Assembly: GCF_008932115.1 (NCBI RefSeq) | Contig: NZ_CP044543.1 | Span: 4,842,501-4,906,500 of the forward strand | Length of the DNA stretch: 64,000 nucleotides | DNA from: Bradyrhizobium betae | Lineage (GTDB): Bacteria; Pseudomonadota; Alphaproteobacteria; Rhizobiales; Xanthobacteraceae | Reading direction: 5' to 3' | Shown: one piece after another, positions 48,364-56,899 of the stretch | Position numbering within the stretch: the first letter of the stretch is position 1 | Layout: every line of letters starts with the position of its first letter | Translations under genes and position numbers: made by a program | Notes under the pieces: model-generated | What the model saw: the letters and a program-made list of their open reading frames with translations, nothing else | Database searches by the model: none | What the model was told of the DNA's origin: nothing

Positions 48364-49134
48364 CTAATTGCCCAGGGGCGCCGCGACCGCTTCGTGGCTG
48401 GCTACTTCAGCCCCAGCCACTTCAGTTCTGGGCGTGAACAGATAGCCGCCGGAGCGCACCGTCTTGATGATGCTGGGATCGGCCGGATTGGGCTCGATCT
48501 TGCGGCGGATGCGGCTGACGAGCACGTCGATGGAGCGTTCGAACGAGCCGGTGTTGCGCCCCTGCGTGAGGTCGAGCAGGCTGTCGCGCGACAGCACGCG
48601 GCCGGGCCGCTCGCAGAACGTCCTGAGCAGGTCGAACTCGGCGCTGGTCACCGCGACGCGCGCGCCCTCCGGGTTGCGCAGCTCGCGCAGCCGCAGATCG
48701 ATGCGCCAGCCCTCGAAGGCGAGCGTGCTCGCGCCTTCGATCGAGCTCGCCGCTTGCGCAGCGGCCTGGCGGCGCAGCACCGCGTTGATGCGCGCGAGCA
48801 GCTCGCGCGGGTTGAAGGGTTTTGGCAGATAGTCGTCCGCGCCCATCTCGAGGCCGACGATGCGATCGACGTCCTCGCCGCGCGCGGTCAGCATGATGAT
48901 CGGCGTCTGCGTCTCCGAGCGCACCTTGCGGCACAGGCTCAAGCCGTCTTCGCCGGGCAGCATGACGTCGAGGATGATGAGGTCGACGCGATGATCGGCC
49001 ATGGCGCGCGACATCTCGCGGCCGTCGCTCACGGCGGTGACGTTGCAGGCGTTGTTGCGCAGGTACTTCGCAATCAACGTCCGGGTTTCGCGGTCGTCTT
49101 CGACAACCAGGATGTTGGGAGAGGGATTGGCCAT
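48364..49134 (-). CDS. OmpR-family response regulator
   Basis: A 256-residue regulator. The receiver has the acidic pair VVEDD, the phosphoacceptor Asp56 in LIILDVMLPGEDG and Lys in LPKPFNPRE. The winged-helix output domain (about 145-240) has the OmpR blocks SAEFDLLRTFCERPGRVLSR and IRRKIEPNPADPSIIKTVR then GGYLF. I started it at MANPSPNILVVEDD because this matches the family; longer frames upstream to 49386 have no homology. It is cotranscribed with the kinase. Confidence 0.93.
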   Translation of the reverse strand: MANPSPNILVVEDDRETRTLIAKYLRNNACNVTAVSDGREMSRAMADHRVDLIILDVMLPGEDGLSLCRKVRSETQTPIIMLTARGEDVDRIVGLEMGADDYLPKPFNPRELLARINAVLRRQAAAQAASSIEGASTLAFEGWRIDLRLRELRNPEGARVAVTSAEFDLLRTFCERPGRVLSRDSLLDLTQGRNTGSFERSIDVLVSRIRRKIEPNPADPSIIKTVRSGGYLFTPRTEVAGAEVASHEAVAAPLGN

Positions 49135-49314
49135 GCGCTTTGTTTGTCCAAGATTCGGGCCAAAAGGCGAAGATTTTTGTTTCGGTATGTTTCCGGGTGC
49201 CCGGTTGCAACACCCGGCAACAGCTCGGCAGTGGTGCGGCAAGGTCTCGTTAAGGCCGTTAACCATACCGTGATGGCGCCACACAAGAAACCCCGCAAAA
49301 ACCACGGAGCCATC

Positions 49315-49881
49315 ATGACCTCGATTTCGGCGGCCTCCGCCGGTAACTACCAGTCGCCGTTGCAGCGGCTGCAGCAGGAATTGCAATCGGAAGTCTCCGC
49401 CGGCACGATCTCGTCGTCGGACCAGTCGGCGCTCTCCACCGCGCTGACCGACATCGACACCGCGCTCCAGCAGAGCCGGTCAAGCGACCAGTCGAGCGGC
49501 ACGCGTCCCTCCAAGGACGACATGAAGTCGAAGATCGACGACCTCATCTCCAACGAGGTGTCGAACGGTACGCTGACTTCGGACCAGGCGGACGCGTTGA
49601 AGAACGTGTTTCAGTCCGCCTTCGCGAACGGACCCGGCGGCGCCGGCGGCGCCGGCGGACCACCGCCCGGTCCGCCGCCGTCGGACGGCAGCTCTTCGGA
49701 TTCGTCTTCGACGACTGACTCGACCAGCAGCACGTCGACCGCTTCCACCACGGCGGAGATCCTCCAGCAATTCCTTCAGGCGCTGCAGCAGTCGCAATCA
49801 TCGAGCTCGTCCTATGGCGCCAACGGCAGCTCGTCCGGCAGTTCGGACCTCTCCGCACTTCTGATCGACTGCAAGAGCTGA
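49315..49881 (+). CDS. Ser/Gly-rich hypothetical protein with two internal repeats
   Basis: A 188-residue protein without a signal peptide. Two related units occur: ELQSEVSAGTISSSDQSALS at about 22 and LISNEVSNGTLTSDQADAL at about 75, each 'E-V-x-x-G-T-[IL]-[ST]-S' and followed by helix. Between and after these are low-complexity Ser, Gly and Pro stretches (GPPPSDGSSSDSSSTT). GGAG lies 6 bases before the ATG at 49315. No domain can be named; the repeats resemble calcium-free EF-hand-like helices only vaguely. It is divergent from the response regulator gene. Confidence 0.7.
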   Translation: MTSISAASAGNYQSPLQRLQQELQSEVSAGTISSSDQSALSTALTDIDTALQQSRSSDQSSGTRPSKDDMKSKIDDLISNEVSNGTLTSDQADALKNVFQSAFANGPGGAGGAGGPPPGPPPSDGSSSDSSSTTDSTSSTSTASTTAEILQQFLQALQQSQSSSSSYGANGSSSGSSDLSALLIDCKS

Positions 49882-50105
49882 CCTGCGCGACGCGGGTCGG
49901 CGCGGTCCTCGTCGCGATGATGCTTCTTCCCAGGGCGCATCATCGCCGGCGGGGAACCGTGCATCCGGAACGTTCCTCTGTCACTCAGGAACCTTCGTCG
50001 CGATGCAGCGCCATGGTCGCGCGACGAAATTGCCGCAACTCAGGAACTGTGGCTGCTCATCGCTGTTCTCTCCGCACAAGTTTTCTACTGAAGGAGAGGA
50101 CAATC

Positions 50106-50627
50106 ATGTTGATGAAATCGATCGCCGCCGGTCTTGCCGGCACCGCGTTGCTCTCGACCGTTGCGTTTGCGCAGTCGCCGACCGTCACCACCGACAAGGC
50201 CGCGCCTGCTGCCACCGCGACAGTCACGACCACGACGGCCTCCGGCCAGTGGCGCACGTCCAAGATGGACGGCCTGAAGGTCTACAACGAAGCCAACGAG
50301 AACATCGGCTCGATCAACGATCTGCTGATGGACAAGAACGGTGACATCAAGATCGCCGTGATCGGCGTCGGCGGCTTCCTCGGCATGGGCGAGCATCTGG
50401 TTGCCGTGCCTTACGAGAAGCTGAAGTTCGTCAACGAGGCCGTCGCCTACACCGGCACCAAGCCCGCGGCGACCACCACCACGGGCGCTGCGACCGGCAC
50501 CGAGAAGACCACCACGACGACCGCGACCACCGCATCGTCCACGTCGAAGTGGTATCCGGACCACGCCGTGTTCAACGCGAGCAAGGACGAGCTGAAGAAC
50601 ATGCCCGAGTTCAAGTACTCGGAGTAA
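50106..50627 (+). CDS. Secreted PRC-barrel domain protein
   Basis: A 173-residue protein with a signal peptide (ends AFAQSPT). The PRC-barrel domain runs from about residue 50 to 115: WRTSKMDGLKVYNEANENIG, SINDLLMDKNGDIKIAVIGV and VAVPYEKLKF. Thr/Ala-rich linkers flank it, and the tail is KDELKNMPEFKYSE. Such secreted PRC-barrel proteins are common in Rhizobiales; they may bind cell-wall or metal ligands, but this is not established. AAGGAGAGG lies before the ATG. Confidence 0.85.
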   Translation: MLMKSIAAGLAGTALLSTVAFAQSPTVTTDKAAPAATATVTTTTASGQWRTSKMDGLKVYNEANENIGSINDLLMDKNGDIKIAVIGVGGFLGMGEHLVAVPYEKLKFVNEAVAYTGTKPAATTTTGAATGTEKTTTTTATTASSTSKWYPDHAVFNASKDELKNMPEFKYSE

Positions 50628-50650
50628 TGCACTTCCAGACTTCTAAACGA

Positions 50651-50678
50651 AGCGCGCCCGGTTTTCGCCGGGCGCGCT
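50651..50678 (+). terminator. Hairpin terminator of the PRC-barrel gene
   Basis: A perfect 11-bp stem AGCGCGCCCGG / CCGGGCGCGCT with a 6-base loop, 24 bases past the stop codon. The U tract is poor (GTCGTGTCCGTG). Confidence 0.65.
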
Positions 50679-50703
50679 GTCGTGTCCGTGTTCTATCATC
50701 ATT

Positions 50704-50840
50704 GCGAAATGTTGACCCTCACCCTGAGGAGCGCGCCTCTTGCGCGCGTCTCGAAGGGCGAGGCCACCGGCCTGGCCTTCATCCTCCGAGACGCTTGCTG
50801 CATCCTCCGAGACGCTTGCTGCGCAAGCTCCTCAGGATGA
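50704..50840. repeat. Family C intergenic repeat with an internal 21-base tandem duplication
   Basis: Starts near CCCTGAGGAGCGCGC and ends CTCCTCAGGATGAGG, inverted. Inside, a 21-base unit beginning CATCCTCCGAGACG is repeated exactly at 50780-50800 and 50801-50821. It lies between the PRC-barrel gene and the converging transporter gene. Confidence 0.7.
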
Positions 50841-50877
50841 GGAATTGGCAGTGCAAGCGGGACGAGGGAGAAGGCCT

Positions 50878-52086
50878 CTACTTCACCAGCGGGCAGCCAC
50901 CCTTGTCGAGTGGACGGAAGGCTTCGTCGCCGGGTACGGTGGCGATCAGCTTGTAGAGGTCCCACTCGCCCTTGGACTCCTCGGGCTTCTTGACCTCGAA
51001 CAGATACATGTCGTGGACCATGCGGCCGTCGATGCGGATCTTGCCGTTCTTGGCGAAGAAATCGTTCACCGGCGTGGCGCGCATCTGCTGCATCACCTTC
51101 GGTGCTTCGTCGGTCTTGATGGCCTCGATCGCCTTGAGATAGTGCGTGGTCGCTGAATAGAGCCCGGCCTGGATCATGGTCGGCATGTGCCCGACCTTGT
51201 CGTTGAAGCGCTTCGAGAAGGCGCGCGTTTCCTCGTTCATGTCCCAGTAGAACGCGTCGGTGACGATCAGGCCCTGCGTCGCCTTGATGCCGAGCGAATG
51301 GGTATCGGTGATCTCCTGGAGCAGCGCGATCATCTTCTGGCCGCCCTGCGTCAGGCCGAACTCGGACGCTTGCTTCAGCGCATTGGTGGTGTCGCCGCCG
51401 GCATTGGCTAGCGCGACCACCTTGGCCTTGGAGGCCTGGGCCTGCAGCAGGAACGAGGAGAAGTCCGATGAATTGAGCGGATGGCGGACCTCGCCGAGCA
51501 CCTTGCCGCCGCTCTCCTTGACGACGTTGGCGGCGTCGCGCTGCAGCGCCATGCCGAAGGCGTAGTCGGCGGTGACGAAGAACCAGGTGTCCTCGCCGCG
51601 CTTGACCATCGCCTTGCCGGCGACGTTCGACAGCGCATAGGTGTCGTAGGTCCAGTGCACCGTGTTTGGCGAGCATTGCGCGCCGGTGATGTCGGACGAG
51701 CCGCCGCCGGAATTGATGTTGATCTTGTTCTTCTCGCGGGTCAGCGCAGAGACCGGCAGCGCGACCGAGGACGTGGGAACATCGAAGATCGCATCGACCT
51801 TGTCGTTGTCGTACCAGTTGCGGGCGATGTTGACGCCGACATCAGGCTTGTTCTGGTGATCGGCGGCGACCACCTGCACGGGCTTGCCGGCGACCTTGCC
51901 GCCGTAATCGGCGACCGCCATCTCGACGGCGGCGAGGGAACCCTTGCCGGTCGCATCCGCATAAAGGCTGGACATGTCCGTGAGCACGCCGATCTTGACG
52001 ATTTCGTCGGAGATCTGCGCCTGCGCGGCGCCACAGGTCGCGGCAATGGCGAAGCTGGCCGCGACGGCGGCGATGAGTTTTTGCAT
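50878..52086 (-). CDS. ABC transporter substrate-binding protein (branched-chain amino acid/urea type)
   Basis: A 402-residue periplasmic receptor of the LivJ/Leu-Ile-Val family, with a signal peptide (ends AAQAQISD). The first domain has VKIGVLTDMSSLYADATGKG and AVEMAVADYGGKV. The family hinge segments WTYDTYALSNVAGKAMVKRG and FFVTADYAFGMALQRDA follow. It presumably feeds a Liv-type permease encoded elsewhere, as no permease is nearby. The ligand is not identifiable; relatives bind aromatic acids, amides or amino acids. The gene is expressed alone, away from the cytochrome cluster. Confidence 0.9.
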   Translation of the reverse strand: MQKLIAAVAASFAIAATCGAAQAQISDEIVKIGVLTDMSSLYADATGKGSLAAVEMAVADYGGKVAGKPVQVVAADHQNKPDVGVNIARNWYDNDKVDAIFDVPTSSVALPVSALTREKNKININSGGGSSDITGAQCSPNTVHWTYDTYALSNVAGKAMVKRGEDTWFFVTADYAFGMALQRDAANVVKESGGKVLGEVRHPLNSSDFSSFLLQAQASKAKVVALANAGGDTTNALKQASEFGLTQGGQKMIALLQEITDTHSLGIKATQGLIVTDAFYWDMNEETRAFSKRFNDKVGHMPTMIQAGLYSATTHYLKAIEAIKTDEAPKVMQQMRATPVNDFFAKNGKIRIDGRMVHDMYLFEVKKPEESKGEWDLYKLIATVPGDEAFRPLDKGGCPLVK

Positions 52087-52279
52087 GTTATTTTTCTCCC
52101 TTTTGGATTGTTCTTTGAGCTTCGTCGCAGGGACGTTCTAGCCGCAATCGATGCCGCCGGCAAAGCCGGACCATGTACTCACGAAACCGGTTTGACGCCG
52201 GTCGCCGCTCTTGCACAATCTAAAGATGAATAAAGACGTGAGTGCCAAACGGTGGCTGCATCTTTGATGCCCTCTTGGG

Positions 52280-52882
52280 CTACTTGCCGAAGCTGAGGTA
52301 CGAAGCCAGTGCCTCGATTTCACGCGGGCCCAAAGAGCGGGCAACCACCGGCATCGGCGTTGCCATTCCTGAGTGGTAACCTTGGCCCCACTGCTCTAGC
52401 CGCGTCTTGAGGTAGAAGTAGGCCAGCCCTCCGAGGCGGGGAATGTCGCGTACGCCCTCGGCGTTCGGACCATGGCAGGCATAGCAGGACGCGATATTCG
52501 CCTCAGGAATCCCTTCGAGGTAGATCGTTCGGCCCCTTGCGGCGATGCTGCTATCGCCGTCATTGGCGGGTTTCGGCGGGATGGACGCGAAATAGACCGC
52601 AAGGTCACGCGCGTCTTGAGGGGCAAGCGCTGCGACGGCTCCCCACATGAACTGCTTCGAAAATGGATTGTCGCGTGTATGCTCGCGAAAGCTCCTGATC
52701 TGGCTCTCGAGATAGTCCCGACGCTGACCGGCCAGCCGCGGCGCGACCCTGTATCCCTGCCCCCCGGCGCCATGGCACCACGTGCAATTGCGGACTTGGG
52801 CACCGCCTCCGTCCCACGCCATTGCCGGCGCGATCGAGCCGACGATGGCCAGAACCACGATTCTCCACTCGATGCGCTTCAT
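52280..52882 (-). CDS. Dihaem c-type cytochrome (c4-like), cluster member
   Basis: A 200-residue periplasmic cytochrome. The signal peptide ends near PAMAWDG (residue 22). Two haem motifs are seen: CTWCH (33-37) and CYACH (133-137), about 100 residues apart as in the c4 family. Possible distal ligands are the Met in KQFMWG and in TPMPVVARSLG. It is a more distant relative of the cytochromes at 52941 and 56202, which share PRLAGQ. It would pass electrons in the periplasm. It is the last gene of the minus-strand cytochrome set, 58 bases from the previous. Confidence 0.9.
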   Translation of the reverse strand: MKRIEWRIVVLAIVGSIAPAMAWDGGGAQVRNCTWCHGAGGQGYRVAPRLAGQRRDYLESQIRSFREHTRDNPFSKQFMWGAVAALAPQDARDLAVYFASIPPKPANDGDSSIAARGRTIYLEGIPEANIASCYACHGPNAEGVRDIPRLGGLAYFYLKTRLEQWGQGYHSGMATPMPVVARSLGPREIEALASYLSFGK

Positions 52883-52940
52883 GAGCCCACGCTTTCGCGC
52901 CTTGCGTTTGCGGTCGCCGGGAATTGGAGCGGCGTTGCTC

Positions 52941-53624
52941 TCATTGCAAGTAACCTACGTAAGCGGCGACCGCTTCGACCTGGGATCGCGAAAGGTTGTG
53001 CGCCGTCGGCGCCATGATCGCCGAAGTATCGATCGCCGAGCCCTGACCGCGCACTCTCGCCCAGCCCGAGAGCTGGCCGATCGTGTAGTCATAAAGCTGG
53101 CCCGCAAGACGCGGAATTTCGTTCTGGCCCTTGCCGTCCGTGCCATGGCAGGCCGCGCACGCCGGCACATTTGCCTCCGGAATCCCATCCTCGTAGATGC
53201 GCTTGCCGACTGCGAGCGAGCCGCGCGGCGCGCCTCCAAACGGTTTCGGATCGAGATTCTTGAAATGGACGGCCAAGGCAGACACCATGGCCGGGCTCAG
53301 CACGTGGGCGACATTGGCCATGATTGGATTGGTACGCCTGCGCTCGATGAAAGCGCGCAATTGATTCTCGAGATATTGCGGCTGCTGCCCAGCCAAACGC
53401 GGCATCGGAAAATATCCGCGATAACCCTGGCCCGACAGCCCATGGCAGGTCTTGCAATAGTCGAGCTTGGCTTCGAGACCTCCCCTTGCCGCTTCTCCAC
53501 GCTCTTCCGCGTGGACCGTGACGGCGAAAGCGGCAGTCAGCATGACTGCGTGCAATGCCGCGCAAAGGCCGACGACCCGGCGAGATCGCGTTCGCTTCAC
53601 TGCGAGGAGCTCAGCCATCACCAA
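52941..53624 (-). CDS. Dihaem c-type cytochrome, cluster member
   Basis: A 227-residue cytochrome with two haem motifs, CKTCH (57-61) and CAACH (156-160). The signal sequence is VVGLCAALHAVMLTAAFAV, cleaved after HAE. Conserved Met ligands may be those in NPIMANVAHV and SAIMAPTAHNL. It is a close paralogue of the protein at 56202: both share DYCKTCHGLSGQG, PMPRLAGQQPxY and RRRTNPxM. Its start overlaps the end of the outer-membrane barrel gene by 7 bases, so the two are translationally coupled; a start at 53618 is also possible. Confidence 0.9.
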   Translation of the reverse strand: MVMAELLAVKRTRSRRVVGLCAALHAVMLTAAFAVTVHAEERGEAARGGLEAKLDYCKTCHGLSGQGYRGYFPMPRLAGQQPQYLENQLRAFIERRRTNPIMANVAHVLSPAMVSALAVHFKNLDPKPFGGAPRGSLAVGKRIYEDGIPEANVPACAACHGTDGKGQNEIPRLAGQLYDYTIGQLSGWARVRGQGSAIDTSAIMAPTAHNLSRSQVEAVAAYVGYLQ

Positions 53625-54391
53625 CCGTTTGCTCCGATATGAAAGTTCAACCCGACCTTGACGACCTGAATGTTCTGCCTAACATCGACGCTGCCGAGCA
53701 GGACATTGGTCGGATCGGTCATCGTCACCGTACGGTGTCCGAACTGGTAATAGTCGTATTCGAAGTTGGCCGACCAATGCTGCGTAAACGCCCATTCCAG
53801 GCCGCCGCCGGCGGTCCAGCCGAAGCGGTTTTCAAGTCCCGTAAAGCCGAACGGCGTGCCGGCGAATGAGCCGGTGACGTCGTATCGGTCTGCCGCCATG
53901 GCGGCGCCGCCCCTGGCATAGAGCAGCAGATTGTCGAACGCGTAGCCGATCCGCGCGGTCACGCTGGTGAGGAAATCGGTCTTGGCCTGCACCAGTGCCG
54001 TATCGGGATTGCCGAGTGGAAGCGCTACGTTGGTGGAGCCCTTCATCGTCGAGCCGGACGCAGCCCCCTCGATGCCGACCACCCAGGACGGAGCGAACTG
54101 GTAGTCGCAGCCGATCTGCCCGCCGATCAAGACGCCGTGTGGCGTCGTATTCACGGTGGTGACCCCGACCGTATTGCCGGCCCCCAGGAAGGAATCCTGC
54201 ACCAATTGTGCTGGATCGGTGATGTCCTTGTGCGCGAAAGCGCCACCGAGACTGCCGCCGAGATAGCAGCCCGTCCAGCTGAACCGGGCCACGAACGGGA
54301 CTTCCGCCTTGAGCGGCAGGTCTGCGGCCATCGCGGGCCCGGCAAGCATCATCGCAAACGCCGCGAGATTGGCTAGGAGCAATTTTTCCAT
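53618..54391 (-). CDS. Outer-membrane beta-barrel protein, cluster member
   Basis: A 257-residue protein of the Omp31/OmpA-like barrel family. The signal peptide ends at PAMAADL. The mature part has the family blocks FSWTGCYLGGSLGGAFAHKD, GCDYQFAPSWVVGIEG, ARIGYAFDNLLLYARGGAAM and a last strand VVKVGLNFHIG. It lies between the haem-barrel fusion gene and the cytochrome gene in one operon, so it may form the pore or a partner for them. Single barrels of this type are common and need not be special. Confidence 0.85.
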   Translation of the reverse strand: MEKLLLANLAAFAMMLAGPAMAADLPLKAEVPFVARFSWTGCYLGGSLGGAFAHKDITDPAQLVQDSFLGAGNTVGVTTVNTTPHGVLIGGQIGCDYQFAPSWVVGIEGAASGSTMKGSTNVALPLGNPDTALVQAKTDFLTSVTARIGYAFDNLLLYARGGAAMAADRYDVTGSFAGTPFGFTGLENRFGWTAGGGLEWAFTQHWSANFEYDYYQFGHRTVTMTDPTNVLLGSVDVRQNIQVVKVGLNFHIGANGW

Positions 54392-54421
54392 CGAACAATC
54401 TCCGTCTGCGGGTGAACCTGC

Positions 54422-55993
54422 CTACATGGCAAACCAGGCGTGGAGGAACAGCGTGTTGTTGTCATGCGCACCGACCGTGGTGCCGTTGAATTTGTTGTAA
54501 TAGGTGTATTGCAGGCCGATGCGGGCATTGAACCAGGGCCAGCCGAATGACTTGCTCGCACTGAACGGGATGTAGGCGATCTCAGCCATCCAGCCATTGC
54601 TGTTCGGCGTCATGGCCAACCCCGTCGTCGGATCAGTGCCGAACAACCCGGCGTCGGCGGTGCCCCAGATGTTGAAATATTGGCCGGTCAGAACGACTCT
54701 GTTGTCGCTGCCGTAGGCAAATGAAGCCTGAAGCTTCATGCTGTTGAGCAGATTGGTGGGATTGGCCGAGGCGAAATTGGCGAAGCTGGCGTCCAGCCGC
54801 TGAAACTCACGAATGTAGCTGCCGCGCAACGTCAGCCAGTAGTTGTCGCCCTGGTACTGGTATTGGGTGTCGAATCCGACATCGGTGAATTTGTCCGACT
54901 GCGGCAAGGTTGCCGTCGTTCCCGTGACGAAGCTGGTATCGAGCCATGGATGGACGTCGAAATACATGCCGAACGTGCCGACCATGAACGTATGCCGGCC
55001 CCAATGCGGCTCGAGCGCGACGCGCCAGTACGGCGCCACGCTGCCGAACAGGCCGGGCCCGTCGAACGGATTCATGCCGAGTGAGTTCTGCTGACCGAAG
55101 CCGAGCGTCTTGTACGCGGTGAACTCCAGATAAAGCAGATCGTTGATCGAGGTGTAGGCGCCGACGCCGCCAACACGCGCGGCAAACGCTCCCTCGATCA
55201 TCGTGCTGGCAGCGGGCGTTCCTGCAAGCGACGATACCGCGTAGGGAAACGACCACGCCGGCGTCGTATTCCACAGATCCTGAACGGTCGGATTGTTGTT
55301 TGCGGTGATGCCGTAGACGAAATCAATCGGGCCGAAACTCCCGGTGCCCGCAAAGCGGACGTCGGCATTGTCCCATGACCAGGTGTGCTTGAACTGATCT
55401 GCCGGCGTTCCTGACAAGGCGGACAACGGATCCGGCGCGCTGTAGGTGACCTGGACAAAGGCGCCGACATTGTCGGTGATTGCTCCGCCCCAAAAACCAC
55501 TGAACGGCGACAGCACGACGTTGTCGTTCGCCTTGTAGGGATCAGTCGGCGGCGCGACCGTCGCTGCCTGCGTGTGGGTGTAGCCCACGATCGCCATCAT
55601 CGAGACGGGCGGGACATATACCTTGCTGTCGTCTGCAGCGGGTGGATTGATCGCCTTGGCGTAGCCACGAAGTTTATCGAGCTCGGCGCGCGCGTTGACG
55701 CCCGTGCTGGATGAGAACGGCGTCGTGCGGAATTGGCCACCGCCGGCGGTATAGCCGAGCAGCTTGAAGCGGCGCCCGTAGGGCGTGAGCGCGGGGAAGT
55801 CGGTATGGCAGGTGCCGCAAGGCTGCCCGGTCTGGCGCGCGAAGCTCGGCAACGCCTGAGCAGGTGGCGCGGAGCCGATCGTCAGGTAGAGCGCCGAGCA
55901 CAGGGTTGCTGCAACTGCGGCCAGCCTCCAGCTGCCATGGGAACGAAAAAAACGACCGCAACCGGCTCGCATCGCGCCATCCCATCTGCTCAC
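54422..55993 (-). CDS. Cyc2-like outer-membrane protein: monohaem cytochrome fused to a beta-barrel
   Basis: A 523-residue protein. After a signal peptide (about 1-47, ending APPAQA) comes a short cytochrome part, LPSFARQTGQPCGTCHTDFP, with the single haem motif CGTCH at 59-63, then ALTPYGRRFKLLGY. Nearly all the rest, about 430 residues, reads as a porin-like barrel of alternating strands (WGGAITDNVGAFVQVTY, GPIDFVYGIT, NARIGLQYTYYNKF), ending LFLHAWFAM. The pattern FARQTG-x2-CxxCH-x3-P-x-L-T-x-[FY]-G-R-x-F-K matches what is known of Cyc2, the outer-membrane iron oxidase. Cyc2 is about 485 residues. Iron oxidation is inference; the fusion layout is what is seen. Confidence 0.8.
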   Translation of the reverse strand: MSRWDGAMRAGCGRFFRSHGSWRLAAVAATLCSALYLTIGSAPPAQALPSFARQTGQPCGTCHTDFPALTPYGRRFKLLGYTAGGGQFRTTPFSSSTGVNARAELDKLRGYAKAINPPAADDSKVYVPPVSMMAIVGYTHTQAATVAPPTDPYKANDNVVLSPFSGFWGGAITDNVGAFVQVTYSAPDPLSALSGTPADQFKHTWSWDNADVRFAGTGSFGPIDFVYGITANNNPTVQDLWNTTPAWSFPYAVSSLAGTPAASTMIEGAFAARVGGVGAYTSINDLLYLEFTAYKTLGFGQQNSLGMNPFDGPGLFGSVAPYWRVALEPHWGRHTFMVGTFGMYFDVHPWLDTSFVTGTTATLPQSDKFTDVGFDTQYQYQGDNYWLTLRGSYIREFQRLDASFANFASANPTNLLNSMKLQASFAYGSDNRVVLTGQYFNIWGTADAGLFGTDPTTGLAMTPNSNGWMAEIAYIPFSASKSFGWPWFNARIGLQYTYYNKFNGTTVGAHDNNTLFLHAWFAM

Positions 55994-56061
55994 AGCATGC
56001 CGTCAATGCGGTCATGACCGTCGAGACAGTGCGGAGCTAAAACTGCGCCGGCAAAAACCAG

Positions 56062-56077
56062 TGTTCAAAAAAGAACA
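56062..56077. promoter_or_regulatory. Palindrome TGTTC-N6-GAACA in the divergent promoter region
   Basis: A perfect 5-6-5 inverted repeat, TGTTC-AAAAAA-GAACA, between the divergent genes 54422 and 56202. The geometry is that of Crp/Fnr operators, and a Crp/Fnr gene is next in the cluster. It is probably the operator for that protein, controlling both directions. Confidence 0.55.
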
Positions 56078-56201
56078 GCGAATTTGATTTCGACTGCGTG
56101 AGGCGTTTTGGCAACAGGGATTGGGCGTACACAGAGGGGCGTGAGGGACGTTGTCCCGAACTATTCGCGAGTCGTGCAGCTCCTATCACCGGAGGGCGAT
56201 C

Positions 56202-56849
56202 ATGAAGGTCAATGCACTGGCGTCGGCGCTGTTGACAGCAATTCTGATTGCTGGCTTCTCGGCGCCGAGCCTCGCAGAGGACAAGAGCGCCTCCGTCTCT
56301 GCGCAGGAGCTCAAGGCCAAGACGGATTACTGCAAGACTTGTCACGGACTATCGGGACAAGGCTTTCGCGGATCCTTGCCGATGCCGCGGCTTGCGGGGC
56401 AACAACCCGAGTACGTGAGTAATCAATTGCAGGCCTTCATCGACCGCAGGCGAACCAACCCCGTGATGTTCAACGTGTCGCATGTGCTCACCCCGGCGAT
56501 GCTCACGGCCTTGTCGACCTATTTCAAGGATCTCAACCCAAAGCCACTGGGGGGAGCGCCCCGGGATTCCCTGGCGGTCGGAAAGAAAATCTATGAAGAG
56601 GGCATTCCTGCTGCGGAGGTCCCGCCATGCGCGTCCTGCCATGGACCGGACGCCAAGGGCGCCGATGCGTTTCCACGTCTGGCGGGCCAACTCCACGACT
56701 ACATGACCAGGAAACTGACGAACTGGGACAAGGAGCGTGGCCAGGACAAGGCCAATCCCGACAACTCGGCGATCATGCAACCGATCGCTCACAACCTGAC
56801 GGAAGCGCAGGTCAAGGCGGTCGCGGCCTATCTCAGCTATCTCGAATGA
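56202..56849 (+). CDS. Dihaem c-type cytochrome, divergent cluster member
   Basis: A 215-residue periplasmic cytochrome with a signal peptide (ends APSLAEDK) and haem motifs CKTCH (44-48) and CASCH (143-147). It is the close paralogue of the 52941 protein; both share RRRTNP, HVL.PAM and GGAPR.SLAVGK. Met ligands probably lie in NPVMFNVSHV and SAIMQPIAHN. GGAGGG lies 5 bases before the ATG at 56202, which fixes the start. It faces away from the main operon and shares the promoter region with it. Confidence 0.92.
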   Translation: MKVNALASALLTAILIAGFSAPSLAEDKSASVSAQELKAKTDYCKTCHGLSGQGFRGSLPMPRLAGQQPEYVSNQLQAFIDRRRTNPVMFNVSHVLTPAMLTALSTYFKDLNPKPLGGAPRDSLAVGKKIYEEGIPAAEVPPCASCHGPDAKGADAFPRLAGQLHDYMTRKLTNWDKERGQDKANPDNSAIMQPIAHNLTEAQVKAVAAYLSYLE

Positions 56850-56899
56850 TATTTGGCTGTCACGCAGGACTTCGTCGGGACCGATGATCCGGCCTCCCG

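Noticed and set aside
49250..49262. CtrA-like TTAA-GGCCG-TTAA
   Set aside because: The spacing is 5 bases instead of 7, so it does not fit the CtrA consensus.
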